A DNA stretch of 64,000 bases, from NCBI GenBank assembly GCA_021613335.1, contig JAJTWR010000266.1, positions 6,195,501 through 6,259,500 on the forward strand, given 5' to 3'. This DNA comes from Whitmania pigra. Lineage: Eukaryota; Annelida; Clitellata; Hirudinida; Haemopidae. Shown piece after piece: positions 31,339-44,135 of the stretch. The translations under genes were made by a program, and so were the position numbers. Below the pieces are notes generated by a model. That model saw only the letters and a program-made list of their open reading frames with translations. It searched no databases and was not told the origin of the DNA. The first letter of the stretch is position 1. Every line of letters starts with the position of its first letter.

Positions 31339-31842
31339 CAGGGTCGAACTGGCTTAAAAACCGGCCCGGGAAATTTTATTTAACTCCTAGTTTGATCAAC
31401 TTAAACATAAGAAACACTAGAGTCTAATATTTCTATTCACTATTAACTATTATAACAGCTTTTTCATCGTTTCACTAGTCGATGCTAAAACATCAATGAT
31501 TTCATTGTTATTGATTCTTGGAAAAGAGTCTTTCTCACAAGACATCAGCATGAAGGATCGTAGAATTGACTGGTTCAGAAAATTTCTTAATCTGTTCAAA
31601 ACGTATTTCAATTTTGAAAACGACCTCTCACAAGCAACTTGTGATGAGGATAATGTCAACACAAATTTGTAAGCCAGATACAAATTTGAATAAGCAAGAC
31701 TATGCAAATTAAACTTCTGGAGAAAGATAATAACAACAAACAATACTCAAAACGGTCAAAGCATTCAAGCCACTAATTTCGAATTAAATTTTGATTCAGT
31801 TTCACAACATTTTTAAAAAATATTTTGACATGGAGTTATCAT

Positions 31843-32086
31843 GGGGCTATTTTGTCGCCGGGTTGTTTTGTCCTGGTCTATTATGTCGCCGGGCTATTTT
31901 GTCGGGGCTATTTTGACGGGCCATTTTGACGGGGCTATTTTGTCTTGGGCTATTTTGACGCCGGGCTGTTTCGACGGGGCTGTTTTGTCGGGGCGTTTTG
32001 TCTTGAGCTATTTTGACGCCGGGCTATTTTGACGGGACTGTTTTGTCGGGGCTATTCTGTCGCCGGGCTGTTATGACGGGTCACCT
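31843..32086 (-). repeat. Right arm, about 16 inverted units
   Basis: Reverse complement of the left-arm units, starting from the tip with GACCCGTCATAACAG. The order of unit types parallels the left arm with a few gains and losses. Confidence 0.9.
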
Positions 32087-32094
32087 AATTTGGC

Positions 32095-33208
32095 ATCCAA
32101 TTGTGGCGCCTCTGATAATTTGGTGTCTTCTAACCCTTAATTGGCACCTCTCGTCAGTTAAGCCACTGATAAGGTAAGCAAAAAAGTTTATCATATGGCC
32201 AGTTGGACAAATGCACCCGGCTATTGGTTAACACATTCCAATTAAGAAACCATGCTTTAACTCCGCCACATTCATCCGATGTGATTTAACACATGTGTGT
32301 GAACAATAACGGTGGTATTGCTAAGGTTAGCTGCTTAATATTCTAACATTATAGATTCTAGTTGATTCAATCAATACTTCCAAATTCACCAAAACGAATT
32401 AATCCTTAACATATCATTTATTTATAGTGGTTTAAGGAGACTAAAGTCTGTGTGATAGACTACTCCTTTTAATCAATATTCAAATTTCGATAGTCATATT
32501 TTAAATACTCCTACCTTACCTCTCATATGAGACTTTTGAAGTATAATTTAATTTATTTTAAATATATATTCGACAAATTAATTAAAGAAGAGTGATGTTA
32601 TGGAGTGAGAATATTTTGGGGCATGTAATAAACTTGTGAAATCGTTGCTTAATCATTTCTGTATTCTTGAACGTTGCAAACATTATTTGGACTTTATAGA
32701 GCTTTATTGTAAATACGTTAAATTTATTTATCCCAGCAGAAGTTTTCTTCGGCCTCAAATTACTCTCACAAGTTTTCCTGGAGAGGGTTGCTCTAAAAAT
32801 AAGTTACAGCTGCACGAGCAGACTAAATGATTTTCCAAGAAAATAACTTTTTTAGATAATTCGACTTTCAGATTCGACAACTGGGGAATAACCATTTTTT
32901 TTTAATTTAAATGGAATGAATTAATGAATGACGAATGATGCAGGTTTAAATACTTCATTTCCAAAATAGTTTGAGCTGATGTAAATGCGGCAAAAGTTCA
33001 CCAGGCCTACTCCACCCGTGGAATCCCAGCAACTTCCCTGCAAAACAAGTTTCCCGTAGCACCTCAGTATTTTTTTCTTTAGCTGCGAAAGGAGCAAGTA
33101 TAAGTAGCCTAAGAATGTGCTAGCGCTTTACTTCACGTTTCGGTCGTTTCGTGGATCGAAGTCTCCTCGTTAGAAGCTGCTTCCTAAAGTCACTCCTTCC
33201 TCAGCGAC
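32095..33208. other. Paramyosin upstream region
   Basis: It begins with an old hAT-like end (AAGCCACTG near 32170 is the inverse of CAGTGGCTTAACTG). Nothing else was recognised up to the paramyosin start codon. The promoter must be here; a TATA-like TATAAG at about 33100 is the only hint. Confidence 0.35.
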
Positions 33209-36200
33209 ATGTCGAAGATTATAAAACGAGTTGTCAGGAAGTAATAACTATTTATAGCTTTTCTTTAGGAATATAAGCACAGATTTGAATTTTTAATGTG
33301 ATAACTTAAGTTTTCAACAAGTCTGTTTTCTGAACCAGGTCCGTCCTCGATGATGATGATGACTTCGGTGGTTCCTCCATTTTGAGAATGCCAGGGGGTT
33401 CGAGCATCACCACCATAACAGCTCCTTCCCCATCCAGTGCGTCCCTCATTGGTGGAAGCAATTACACCGTTTTTAGGGGAATGTCGCCTACAACGGCTAA
33501 CAGGATTCAAGTGCGTTTTAAAAATAATTATTATTGCATTACTTTTACTTTTATTATTTATTTTACTTTATTTGATTATTGTCTCTGACAACAAAAAATA
33601 AATTAATATTGTTAATTAATGACATTTATCCAGAACAGAATACAGGAACTTGAGGAAGCACTTGAACAGGAGAGAGCCACCTCCATGAAGGTAATAATTA
33701 ATTTATGACAACATATTATATTAACAATAATTATGTTAATTGGATTCACTGCACTAAATCACCTAGCTATGTAACATGAGTTAATAAACAACTCTGCGTT
33801 GAGTTTATCACTTGGTCTAATGTGGTTCATATAACGGAAGATCACAGATCGCTCACCTTTGTGCGCCGTCCTAATCATCTAGCACTGTAACGGGATGTTA
33901 ATCTACATTAAAAATTTCTCCTCTGTACTCACTAGGTAACTAAGGCAGTTCCTTTTCAATAAATGCTAATCATTAATCTTGAATGGCCTTAAATTAAATT
34001 AATTTCTGCCACAAAACCCACCTATGATTTCAGTATGATCGACAAATCGCCGATTTGAATCTTCAATTGGTGGCAGCACAAGAAAAAGTCGACGAGGCTG
34101 ACAACGAAATCCAGGCTCAAGTTGGTTTTTATGATGATGCGAATAAACAAGAAGTTCGTTGATATCGCCTTTTTGTTACGTTCGTAATAGATCGATGCCA
34201 ACCGTCGTGGGGAGATAGATTATTTGAAGCTGAAGAAGGATTACGATACTTTACTTGCTAACCACGAGGTTTCCGAAGCAAATATTAAAAAAAAGTTCAC
34301 TGACATCATCAAAGACTTGGAGGATCAGTTAGAAAGAACGAGACAGCAGAAAGCAAAGTAATTTTTTGTGTCTAATTTGAAACATCCATTCAGTCTTTCC
34401 TGACAATGTCCGATCATTGTTAAAGGTTGGAGAAGGAAAAACATACCTACATCTTGGAGATTGAAAACCTTAATAGCAATCTTGATCAAGTCGGAAAGGC
34501 AAACGTCAGTAATTTAAATTAATTTAAACATATTATTTAACTTCTTAAGAATCAGTGAGACACTGTTGATCAATATTTAGCTAAAGGGAAGTTATTTTGT
34601 AGAATTTTACAGACCAAAAATTCAGGGATTACGAAGATCAACTGCGCAAGTTGAACTCCAAAATCAACGATTTGACGAAACAAAATTCTGAGTTGCTTGC
34701 TGTTAAAAATAAATTGAGCCAGGAAAATGACGATTTAACGAAAGCAGTGCATGATTACGAGCTCAAGTTTGGAGTGTTCAGCAGCAGCAAAACTCAGATC
34801 CAGACACAATTTGATGACCTCAAAAATCGCTATGAGGATGAATTAAGAGTTTGTTGATTAAAATTATTATCAAGCGTTTTAAGGTTAACTTTAGTCTTGT
34901 TAAATCCAGAACAAGAACCTTACAGGAGATCAGCTTGCTCAACTGCAGAGTGAATTTGAAAAAGTGAGCAGCGCATACGAAGAAGAGCTAGAGGCTACAG
35001 ATGGATTGAGGGGACAATTGGGGAGATTGCAGGCAGAATTTCTTTCTCTAAAATCAAAATATGATAAGGATCTGGTTGGAAAAGCTGATGAAGCAGAAGA
35101 AATCAGGTTTGAATGTTTCCATTAATAAACGTCAATTGTAGGAGATAATAAAGCTATCTTTAAATTAAAAAATGAGTTTCTTCCCAGGCGAAAACTGAGC
35201 GCAAGAGTCGCCGAGTTGGAAGGCGAATTGGAAAATTTAAAAACTAGAAACAACAGACTGGATAAAGATAAAACAAAGTTAAATCTGGAAATAAAGGATC
35301 TTGGAATGCAACTTGAAGATGTAACAGATTGAAACAGATTATTAAATCGCCTTCACAACATTATCAAATTATAATAATTCATCTTCAGGCAAACGCTGTC
35401 ATCAACGATAGCCTAAAGCGTAATAAGCAATTAGAGCACCTGGCAAATGATTTGCAGAAGAAAAACGATGAATTGAACTCAGATCTTCAGAGAAATTCAT
35501 CTGAACTTCAGAATGCTCAGGCAGAAATAGTTAGACTGAAGGGTGTAAATGGGGATCTTCAAAATAAAATCGATGCTTTGATTCGAGAAAATGCCAAACT
35601 TCTAGGTTAGTTTTAAGCCCTTATGAATGAGTGATGAACTTGATTTATTCTGTTCCAAGGTGGAAGGGGCATGTTTGATAGGCTCACTAAAACAAGAATA
35701 AACAAAAGCAGAAGATGCGGGATCAATGACAAAGATTAAAGCGAATTCCAAAACAATTACAGATGCTTAAAAGCAATAAACTTCAATATAGCGCAGCTTG
35801 AGAATTTCGTTATATTTACTTCTTTTAGAAAATGCTCCAGCATTAGATGGCAACTATTTCAGGACATTGGCAATTGTGTTTGTGGAAAAATAATTTAGAC
35901 TAACTGAATTTAAATGCAGATGCAAACAAAGAAAGTGACCACAACCTCAAAGATCTCAACAGAACCGTTATTGAGTTGACGGCATTCAAGAACGATCTCA
36001 CAGGAGAAAGAGACAACCTCCTTAACCAACTTCACGATCTGAAAGACGAGTATCAGGCAAATAATTAGCTGTCATAATAATAAAGATACTTATTTTATAC
36101 TTAATTTTATCTAACATATAGGTATATAATTTGCCTTTTTTATTAAAAGCCTAGAAATATTTTTAAAACAGTTAGATGTATTATTTGATAGATTTAATAT

Positions 36201-39200
36201 TTGGAAGCGATCTTCATCTTAGTTCCTCAACATTTTAATGTTAGGCCGTCTTGAGCAAGCTGGACTCTGCTGGTGGTGCAGCAAACCAGTTGAGGATTGA
36301 TCTGGAGAACAAACTCAGGGATAGAGATGCCGAACTAGAAGGAATAAGGTGAATGTCTCGTTGATTTCGAATAGAATAAGTACAAACATGTTATTAAATA
36401 TTATTTATTGATAACTTGATTACGAAGTGAAATAATTTGCATTATTAACCTCAAGGCTAATCATATTTTTGTGAATTAACCCGGGGAGAGGATCACAAAT
36501 AACTAAAAATTCCTGCAGTTGCGGCGGTGAGGATAGCAGTCATTAAGTGTTGTTCAAAATTTGAAAAGCAGGGTGACCGTATAAAAATGGCAATATCTTC
36601 TAAAATATCGGTCATATTCTGTATTTCCCCATTACATAGACCACTGTTGTTGTGTTAAAATATAAAATTTTCTGAGATACTTTGGTGGGATGTGCTTATT
36701 TGATCTGACGCAGGTCGTTGACTTTTGACCAAATGCCAACATCTCCAGATGATTAAGAAGCTGTAAGTTTATTTATGGAGCACCTAGTAAAATAATATTT
36801 ACACAAAATTAAAGCTAATTGAATGCTCTATTTTGGCAACTTACTTAAACATTTTTATTTTCAATATTTAAAAAATTATTGTTACTTAAACATTTAAATT
36901 CGGTTTAAGGCAAGTTTGTATGTAGAATATTATAAGGGACATTTAGTCAAAAATATCTTTTATTAATAAATTTAGGTTACTTTCTATATCTTTTTAAACC
37001 TAAGTTTCAAATGATTAGACAATTACTGGTTTTTAACATTTTAAAAAGTAAAAGTGAAAAATATATTTAAACTGATCTAGAACTGCTTCGACAGTTTTTA
37101 CAAATGCAGAAAATTTTATGAGTTATGCCTGCAGTATGAGAAAATCATTGTGTGATGTATCACTGTATTGTACATTAAAATCTGATGACCAAAAGGGCCA
37201 TTTCTTCATATTTGTCCTTGGTAACAAAATGGAATCTGTAGAGGGGCTGTTTGTTGAGGCAAAAAGATTACTTTAATGTGGAGTTGTAAGTTGGTCATCA
37301 CGTAATCTTTGCAAGTTGGCCTGTGACAGGACGCTTTATAGGGTGACCAGATATATATCTTTATCTATATATATTTATAGATATATATCTTGTTATTCTA
37401 CTCATGTTAATAGTTCTATTTTTCAAATTTGAAATCAATTTCAGTAAATCGCTAAATTTAACTTTAAGAATAAACCGTCTGACCACTTAAGCATAGCATT
37501 TTTCTCTGCTTTTATAATAAACTAACATAACCAACTAAAATCATTTTCAAAATCAGACACAAGAGTCAGACCACAATCACTGAGCTGCAGACAACAGTTG
37601 TTGATTTGGAGAACAAATTAAAGAATGAATCTGGTCGTCTGAAGAAAAAATTTGCAACAGAAATTCAAGAACTTCAGCTCCAAGTGGATGGCTTGTCTCG
37701 TGCAAACGTGGAGTTGGACAAGGGGAAGAAAGGAGCCCTTGGCAGAATCAGAGTACAAAAATATTGTTTTGTTCATTTATAACAGTGCTAGGTTAATATA
37801 ATTACAAATCATAGGATCTCGAATCAGCACTGGACATAGAAAGAAAAGCTGCTCGAGATGCTAAAGATGTAGCCGCCAATGCCGATAGAAAGATAGCTTC
37901 ACTTCTCTCGGAATTGGATGATTTGAAAACTTTGTATGAAGCTGTTAGTATGAATGATATTCCTTTGTATTCTTATTTAAGCAACTAACATCATAGGGTC
38001 ATTGACATTATCAGTCCGAAAGAGCTCGCAAGAAGTTGGAGGCAGACACTTCTGAATCCTCTCAACACATGACAGAAATTAACGTTACCATTAGCAACTT
38101 GCAAAATGACCGCAAGAGGTTGGAGTCAGAGCTGGCCAATTATGAACACAGGCGAGTTATTAATTAATTTATTAAACATCAGTAATAGTATCAATGTTCT
38201 TATTCAGTAACAATGTAAATAATATTTACGACGGAATCGAGTAACTGGAGTAAAAAGAAACTGAAATCTAATCAAACCTTTGACTAATGAAATACAAAAT
38301 TTCAAACTACGTTAATTTTGATTTACAGACTGGTAGATGCTGATGCCGCCCGCAAGGCAGCTGAGGAACGCGCTGATAGATTGGCAACCGAACTGTCAAG
38401 AGTCAGCGACCAACTTAAAACTGAGCAGCAGAATTATTCGAACTTGCAGTCCAGTCATAAACAACTCGAGGTTGATATCAGGGATCTTAGCATTCGTCTG
38501 GAAGATGCAGAATTTTCAAAAGACGGGAGGAAAACTCTGAATCAGTATAAGAACAGAGTACGTCTCATTTTGACATCATCCAAACCTTTAACAATGACTT
38601 TCAAATTGTTCAAAACATGCAGCAGTAACGGCAACAGTCATAATATTTTTGCAAAATTGCACTGCTAGATTAACATTAAGTAAATGTAAATGGTTAACAT
38701 TTGGCATACTACACATATACTGTAGTAAATGTTTATTCCAACAATAAAAACTTGATTTGTGGTTTCAGATCGCTGAATTAGAACGGGATCTTGAATCAGA
38801 ACACAGAAAAGGAAAAGATTCTGCGGCTGAAGCTGCAAAGTTGAGGAGACAAATGCAAGAGTTGAAAGTTCAGGCCGAGAGAGATCATTTGCTCGTCATT
38901 GAGTACGTCGACAGCATCAACAACTGGCAGGCAAAATTCGCAGCCCTAAAAAGTCAATTGGAACAAAATGTAATTTGATTTTTTTATTTTTAATTTATTT
39001 TATTAAAACAAAAATAACCACCACCGCGACAAATTTGTAATGTTAAAGGCATTTTTAGAGGTTAATTGTCACAACCGAGTAAGAATTGAAATCATTTAAT
39101 TGTAAGTTATTTATTGAGGTTGGTGGAAGATGGTCAGGATTGGAATCGAGTTAGGTTGTGGAGCTGATGATTTCCTGGAGAAAAGAGTCTATGAGTGGTG

Positions 39201-39601
39201 GGGCATTTCTCTTGGTGTAGAGTTTACACTGTAGAAGGGATAATGTAAAATCAGAGAAGTCTAGGCTGGTGCACTGAGTGAAACTGTGAACTATTTTCTG
39301 GAGGAGACTATGATATAATATGAGCAATAAATTCTTGAACTTTAAATGATGGTTGAGATCTTTGGTTAATATAATCATCTTGCAGGAAGAAGTTTTGGCC
39401 ATAACCATGAGCAAGTATCGCAAGGTTCAAGCCCAGCTCGAGGACGCGGAAAGAAGAGCTGACAGAGCCGAGGCTCAAAATGCTGCAGTGGTTCGCCACC
39501 ACACAACAGTGATTGGTGGGGGGGTTAGTGTCGGTGGAAACCTCGGCAGACCACGAGCTGTGTCTGTAACGAAAGAAGTAACATCAAGATTTATTCGTTA
39601 G
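33209..39601 (+). CDS. Prm: Paramyosin, 18 exons, 911 aa
   Basis: Paramyosin is the coiled-coil rod protein at the core of invertebrate muscle thick filaments. Exons: 33209–33240, 33339–33510, 33634–33690, 34034–34120, 34191–34357, 34426–34504, 34603–34848, 34910–35106, 35188–35320, 35389–35605, 35920–36056, 36245–36348, 37557–37752, 37815–37943, 38015–38151, 38329–38557, 38769–38969, 39386–39601. Phases agree throughout. Residues 1–68 are a non-helical head rich in Ser, Gly and Asp. From about 69 to 876 the protein is an unbroken heptad coiled coil resembling paramyosin (NRIQELEEALEQER, EIRRKLSARVAELEGELE, GRLKKKFATEIQELQLQVD). Residues 877–911 form a Gly/Ser-rich tail ending SVTKEVTSRFIR. 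Typical paramyosins are about 860–880 aa. Introns 11 and 15 have GC donors. A myosin-tail variant cannot be fully excluded, but no motor domain exists upstream. Confidence 0.88.
33755..33905 (+). repeat. SINE B fragments in paramyosin intron 3
   Basis: Two partial tails: ATCACCTAGCTATGTAACATG near 33758 and GCGCCGTCCTAATCATCTAG…GTAACGGGATGTTAAT near 33860–33905. Both match the unique tail of the SINE B copy at 9368–9494. Confidence 0.6.
36349..37556. other. Paramyosin intron 12, largest of the gene
   Basis: This 1.2-kb intron contains CAGGGTGACCGTATAAAAATGG near 36568 and a related GGGTGACCAGATATAT near 37340, which look like hAT-type ends in the same orientation. No coding sequence was seen. 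Confidence 0.35.
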
Positions 39602-40558
39602 ATGAATGCAAAAGGAAGAAGCCATTTAACGTTATTTATAATGCTAGTCGCCTATAAAACATTTTAAATTATTTCATAAAATCATTTTGTATTGAAAATT
39701 TTGCTTTTAAAACCGTTTTTTTTTTTGCAGTGAGTTGATAAACTCTAAATTTTAATAAATATGAATTATATTGCCTTTCATAAATGTATGAATTAATGCA
39801 ACTACTATGTTTATTCCTGAAATTGGATTCTGACAGGGAGGTAACTGATTTATTTTCTTGTGAAGTCACTTGCAAGATCCTGAGAATGAAAACAAGGTAA
39901 AGAATAAGTACAAAGTTTAAAAAACTTTGTAAGCTGTAGAAGCACCTGCGAATGACTATGATTTTAACTTCTATCGTTCTCGCGCCAAAGCGAAAGCCAT
40001 AACCGCTCTTCCATCGACGCTTGAGCAAAACCGAAAAAATATCTAATATTTTGTTTAGTTACAAATCATGCCAATTATTACTACAAAGCACAAACCGTTG
40101 AATTAAATTTCAAAACATTGCTATATAATAAACCTAGAATTTGTTGAACTCGAAGCTTGGTAGAATTGGAATTGGTCGCCACCAATAACAATTTTATCGC
40201 AATAAATAGTTAGATTTTAAAGACTACAATTAAAAAACAAGTAAAAAAATAGATTTGACATTTTGATGTACAAAGACATTAAATTGCTGCCCAAGTGGTT
40301 CATCGCAGGGAATGCTTCAATAGCCACTATAAAGTTATCATGTTACATGAATATAATTGTATAAAATAATTTAATAAAATGTAATGTAAATAAAATAAAC
40401 AACAAAAGCTATGGTAATCGGCTGGGGTAACTTTGATTCTCTTTATATAAATATAGCTCTCACGCACCACAAATTACCCTCCAAATCATCTCAGTTATGC
40501 AACGGACTATAATCAAATAAATAAATCCCAAATTACCAGAGGTAAAAAAGATGCTGGT
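39602..40558. other. Paramyosin 3' flank
   Basis: AATAAA at 39754–39759 is a candidate poly(A) signal, giving a 3' UTR of about 170 nt. A SINE B tail of the second subtype (ATCATCTCAGTTATGCAACGG) lies near 40484–40528. Nothing else was recognised. Confidence 0.5.
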
Positions 40559-40940
40559 CAATGAGTATTTGAAATACCAAAGTGCTTTTCCAAAATGTTC
40601 AAATACTAAAATACAAAACTTTTTTGAGGAGCTGAAAATATTAAAATACACAATATGTAATTTAAAATACTTTTAATAAAAATACAAAGTACCAGGCAGT
40701 TGACACTCAAAATATGTGACATCGTTCCATACCTTGCTATGCTTTATCACAGTATAAGCATAACTATAATTTCGTGGTTTGTCTTTAAAAGCAACTGTTG
40801 TTGAACATAATCATTAAAATCATCAGCCATGCAAGATATCTTTCTATTAAGTAGCACCCCTGCATATGAAATGAACCGTTCAATAAGGGCAGAGTACGGT
40901 ATGCCGGTGCTGAACAGTAAAAGTCCTTAAGAGACCTTTG
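40559..40940 (-). mobile_element. hAT 3' end with dimerisation-domain relic
   Basis: The left end CAATGAGTATTTGAAATACC is related to the terminus at 48481 (CAGAGGTATTTGAAATACC). On the minus strand at about 40940–40790 lies GIPYSALIERFISYAGVLLN, a decayed form of the LPSSAPVERLFSxAG dimerisation motif. The rest of the gene was not found to the right. Confidence 0.6.
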
Positions 40941-42737
40941 GGGTATGTTCTTACCTCATCACTCCATCCTTCAGCATCCATCAATAAAATTCAAAGAAAT
41001 ACAATTTACTATATACTCTATATAACTCTACAAATTATTCTAAAAACTCTAATTTACTATATTCTATACATTTCTATGTACTCTACAGCAGGAGCCTCTG
41101 ACTCATATTCTGAAAAATTAATAAAAAACCTTCTTCGGGCTTTCAAAAAAAGCATGTGGCATCTCCCTTGCTACATCAAATCAAATCAAATAAGACAATT
41201 TTTATAGTGGCGTAAGTCCGACCTCAAGGCTACATTCGGAAAGGTTTTTTATAGACGATATCAAAATCCATGATGCCCTTACTGGCCTTCTTGAAAAGAT
41301 TATATATTAATTCTAGAATAATGTTTTCAGTATATCACTTCTAACGTCTGATTTCTGATAATGGCCATTATAACTAAATAAATTAATAACAATTCAGTAA
41401 TTTCTTAAAAAAACATTATAAGTTAACAAATTACAGCACATCACTTTGTAACAAAACATAGCTCCTCCCTCTTTGCGATTCCTCCCACTTCCGGGACAGA
41501 TATTAGGGGCTTTAAGCATCAGCCCATCCTCACGCCCGGTTTTAGCCATACGAGAAAATCGACACTCATCACTCAGCATCACTTATCCACATCTCCGCCA
41601 TACCGAATAAAACGACAGAAATAAATAAAATAAATATTCTAATTAAATACAGTCAGGACACCGACAACAATGCGCATGCGTGTATCAATTTGCGAAGGAC
41701 ATTTGCCAAGTGAAGTGGATGTAAAAGGTTCTAAATATTTTAAAACAAATATTCAGATGTGCAATTCTCTCCACAACGGTTAATTTGTTGATTTTCAGAA
41801 TGATCAAGTTCTCTTACTATTATTTTTAGCCAACAGTTTAATAAATTCTAAGAAATTGCCTTTATTCATTTGATGGCATATCTAATTCATGATGCTCTCG
41901 ATGACCACGGAGTGCCAATCCATGTTTATCCAAAAACAAAACAGCGTCTATGATTCGTTATAGGATCCTCCTATTTCTTTTCTTTCTGCTGTTAAAAGGT
42001 CATACAAGTTGATATATCATTAAATGGACTCCCTCTGGATACGCCTCTGCTATAGATGTGTGCATTTTGAAAATAAAATTCAATACAAAATAATTTATTA
42101 TTTATCAAATTAATTAATAAAATTGGTTACCCTTTATAATTTGATGTATTTATATATATTATTATAACTTGATAAGTTATGTCAATAGCATCGACATTAT
42201 GTAGATAAATAAATTTCAAGTACATGTTCATATACAGCCGCCATATTGATTTTCGGTTATCTCGATTATCAGTTATCTTTCCGGCACACCTTTAGGCTGA
42301 CGACTTAACCGGCCAATAACTTGTTTTCTTTACTTGTAACTTATGTCATGTAGTAGTTCGCAGGTAATTAGATCTGCTTAGATCTGGAAGGAAATTCCGA
42401 GCTCAGAACGAGATCGATAAATCAGTAGCCGAGCTAATGTTCGAGGAAGTGAGAGGTCCTACCCAAACGGACCGTCATGCAATTGGATGGAATTGGATTA
42501 AGCCGGTGGGTCCTTAGCCCTTGGCCCATTTGGAAGGGAGGCCCTGTTTCCAATTCTTATTGCACACGCCACAGCATCGCATACTATTAAACTAATATAC
42601 AAATACTTCGAACACGAGTTGTACTTGCCAAATTTATTTACAGTTATAATGATTTAGTTTTCTATAAAAAATAAAATTATAATATCACCAAATAAATATG
42701 GCTAAAATCAGAAAATGTATAGTTATAACAGCTACGG
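40941..42737. other. Unassigned AT-rich intergenic DNA
   Basis: No exon, RNA gene or repeat family was recognised. Frames present are short and lack motifs. A GC-richer stretch at about 42360–42540 may be the end of the hAT copy that follows. Confidence 0.35.
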
Positions 42738-43265
42738 TTACAGTCCAGATGCTTTACTAGATTTCCGTGTGGCAAAATCGCTGATGATGTCACTGAAGTT
42801 TAATTCACGGAGTGATTGACCATCTGACTCGATGGTCATGATTTGTAGACCATTGTACTTGCCACGCATTGCAGATGCATTGTCGTAGCTTTGCCCGCGA
42901 ACGTTTCCCAGGTCTAGGTCATGTATCTTCAGAAATTCCATCAAGTCGTTGAACATCTCTTGAGCGCCATGGCCGTGACAAACATGCCATGAATGCACCA
43001 AAGCGTTCCACTGGGCCATAATCAGTTCCTAGCTATGAATTCCCCATTATAATTTTGACGACGGAAGAGCCCAAGCGTGCACATTCTCGGAATATTGCAG
43101 TCATTTCTAGGTTGCTGCACCGAGTGCGCAGAAAACAAACTTTCATTACGGTGCTGAACTGTTGATGCACCCCTTTTCAGCCAGTATTCCCGCATCTGAT
43201 TCGAAATAATGGATGGCCAAAGTCCAATGTCATCACTCCCTGGTGTGTCCACAACTTCAGCTTCT
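42738..43265 (-). mobile_element. ZMYM1-like hAT, internally deleted
   Basis: On the minus strand an N-terminal segment (DIGLWPSIISNQMREYWLKR, with a TTF-type zinc-finger-like region) leads into NVRGQSYDNASAMRGKYNGL, a strongly conserved motif of the ZMYM1 group. It then jumps directly to the C-terminal tail ELNFSDIISDFATRKSSK. The middle of the gene is deleted. The right end is interrupted at 43270 by another hAT-type terminus, CAGGGGTTCCCAACC. Confidence 0.75.
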
Positions 43266-43269
43266 ACAC

Positions 43270-43935
43270 CAGGGGTTCCCAACCTGGGAGCCAGAGCTCC
43301 CTAGGGGAGCCGTGAAGGGGTCCAGGAGAGCCCTGGAGTACTTTCAAAAATCAGCATAAAAAATCAGCCTACCCAATCAGTCTTTGAAGTGCTAGGCAAA
43401 TTGTTGTCCCAACAACTTGTTCAGAATGGTTATTTAGGCAACTACTCAGATAAGTAAAACAAATAACTATTGAAAGAACATAAGAAATACTAATCAAACT
43501 CACCGAGAAGTTTCCGAATAAAGTTCTTCAATATAACAATTGCGAATGAACCTAGTTCCAGCAAGTGTATGGAGGCAGAATCCACGAACAATATGCTTTG
43601 GTCTCGAAGTAGACGCTTTCCTTACCAAGATTGGATTGTCAAGCCGAGAGAGAACAAAGGCTTTGACAAAGATGTCTGAGACCGCAGAAGCAGCTTCATT
43701 CTGGATCTGGCACATGAGCCAGAAGAAGTCTTAAGAGGCCACTTCAGGAAAGCCGGAGAAAGCCGTTGGTCTCCGGTTTGAATGATCCACCGAACGACGG
43801 GGCCAAATCATTGGCCGAGAGACCATTGGCCTCTGCGATCCCGCGGTCGAATTCCGAAAATTTCAATCTCCGGCTGCCGCTGCAAAGAAAATGTAAGGCC
43901 CAGTTTGCACGTATACGTGTTAAGTACACCGTTTG
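43270..43935. repeat. Charlie-like hAT terminus and unassigned repeat DNA
   Basis: CAGGGGTTCCCAACCTGGGAG at 43270 is a classical hAT terminus. The matching right end could not be located. From about 43540 the base composition turns GC-richer than the surroundings. Overlapping frames on both strands have no recognisable motif. Confidence 0.4.
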
Positions 43936-44135
43936 AAGAAGCCACTGAGAGCTTCCATGACCGCTGGAGGCAACTGGGGTGGAGGCGATCGACCTAACAA
44001 AGCCAATGAGAGCCTCGCATAGTCGAAGTATGGAGGTGAAAAAAGAGGAGAAGAAGCTATTGAGAGCTTTCGCAGTCGCTCCAGTCCAGGCAGCAGTGAC
44101 CGGCACAACAAGACCATCGAGAGCCTCTCATAGCC
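43935..44135 (+). repeat. Four degenerate ~58-bp tandem units
   Basis: Units begin near 43939, 44000, 44055 and 44112 with the core AGCYAYTGAGAGCYT, each followed by a CATAG/CGCAG-like step. Translated in one frame, the units begin EATESFHDR, KANESLA and EAIESFRSR, with stops between, which suggests a decayed repeat-containing protein. Confidence 0.45.

Larger units (their letters stand above)
31059..32086 (-). mobile_element. Foldback-like hAT element with tandem-repeat inverted arms
   Basis: The 1,028-bp element is flanked by a perfect 8-bp duplication AATTTGGC (31051–31058 and 32087–32094). Its arms are inverted arrays of 14–16-bp units of the types CCCGGCGACAAAATAG, CCCCGTCAAAATAG and CCCAGGACAAAACAG. 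The order of unit types from the tip inward is largely the same in both arms. The centre (minus strand, 31743–31450) encodes a hAT dimerisation domain (SSSQVACERSFSKLKYVLN). The 8-bp duplication and this domain place it in hAT, while the arm structure is like Drosophila foldback elements. The transposase is only the C-terminal part, so the copy is non-autonomous. Confidence 0.85.

Noticed and set aside
36568..37356. Complete hAT element in paramyosin intron 12
   Set aside because: The two CAGGGTGACC-like ends point the same way and no flanking duplication was found, so an element could not be delimited.
39669..40028. 119-codon minus-strand frame downstream of paramyosin
   Set aside because: No recognisable motif, rich in AT-driven residues, and overlaps the paramyosin 3' UTR.
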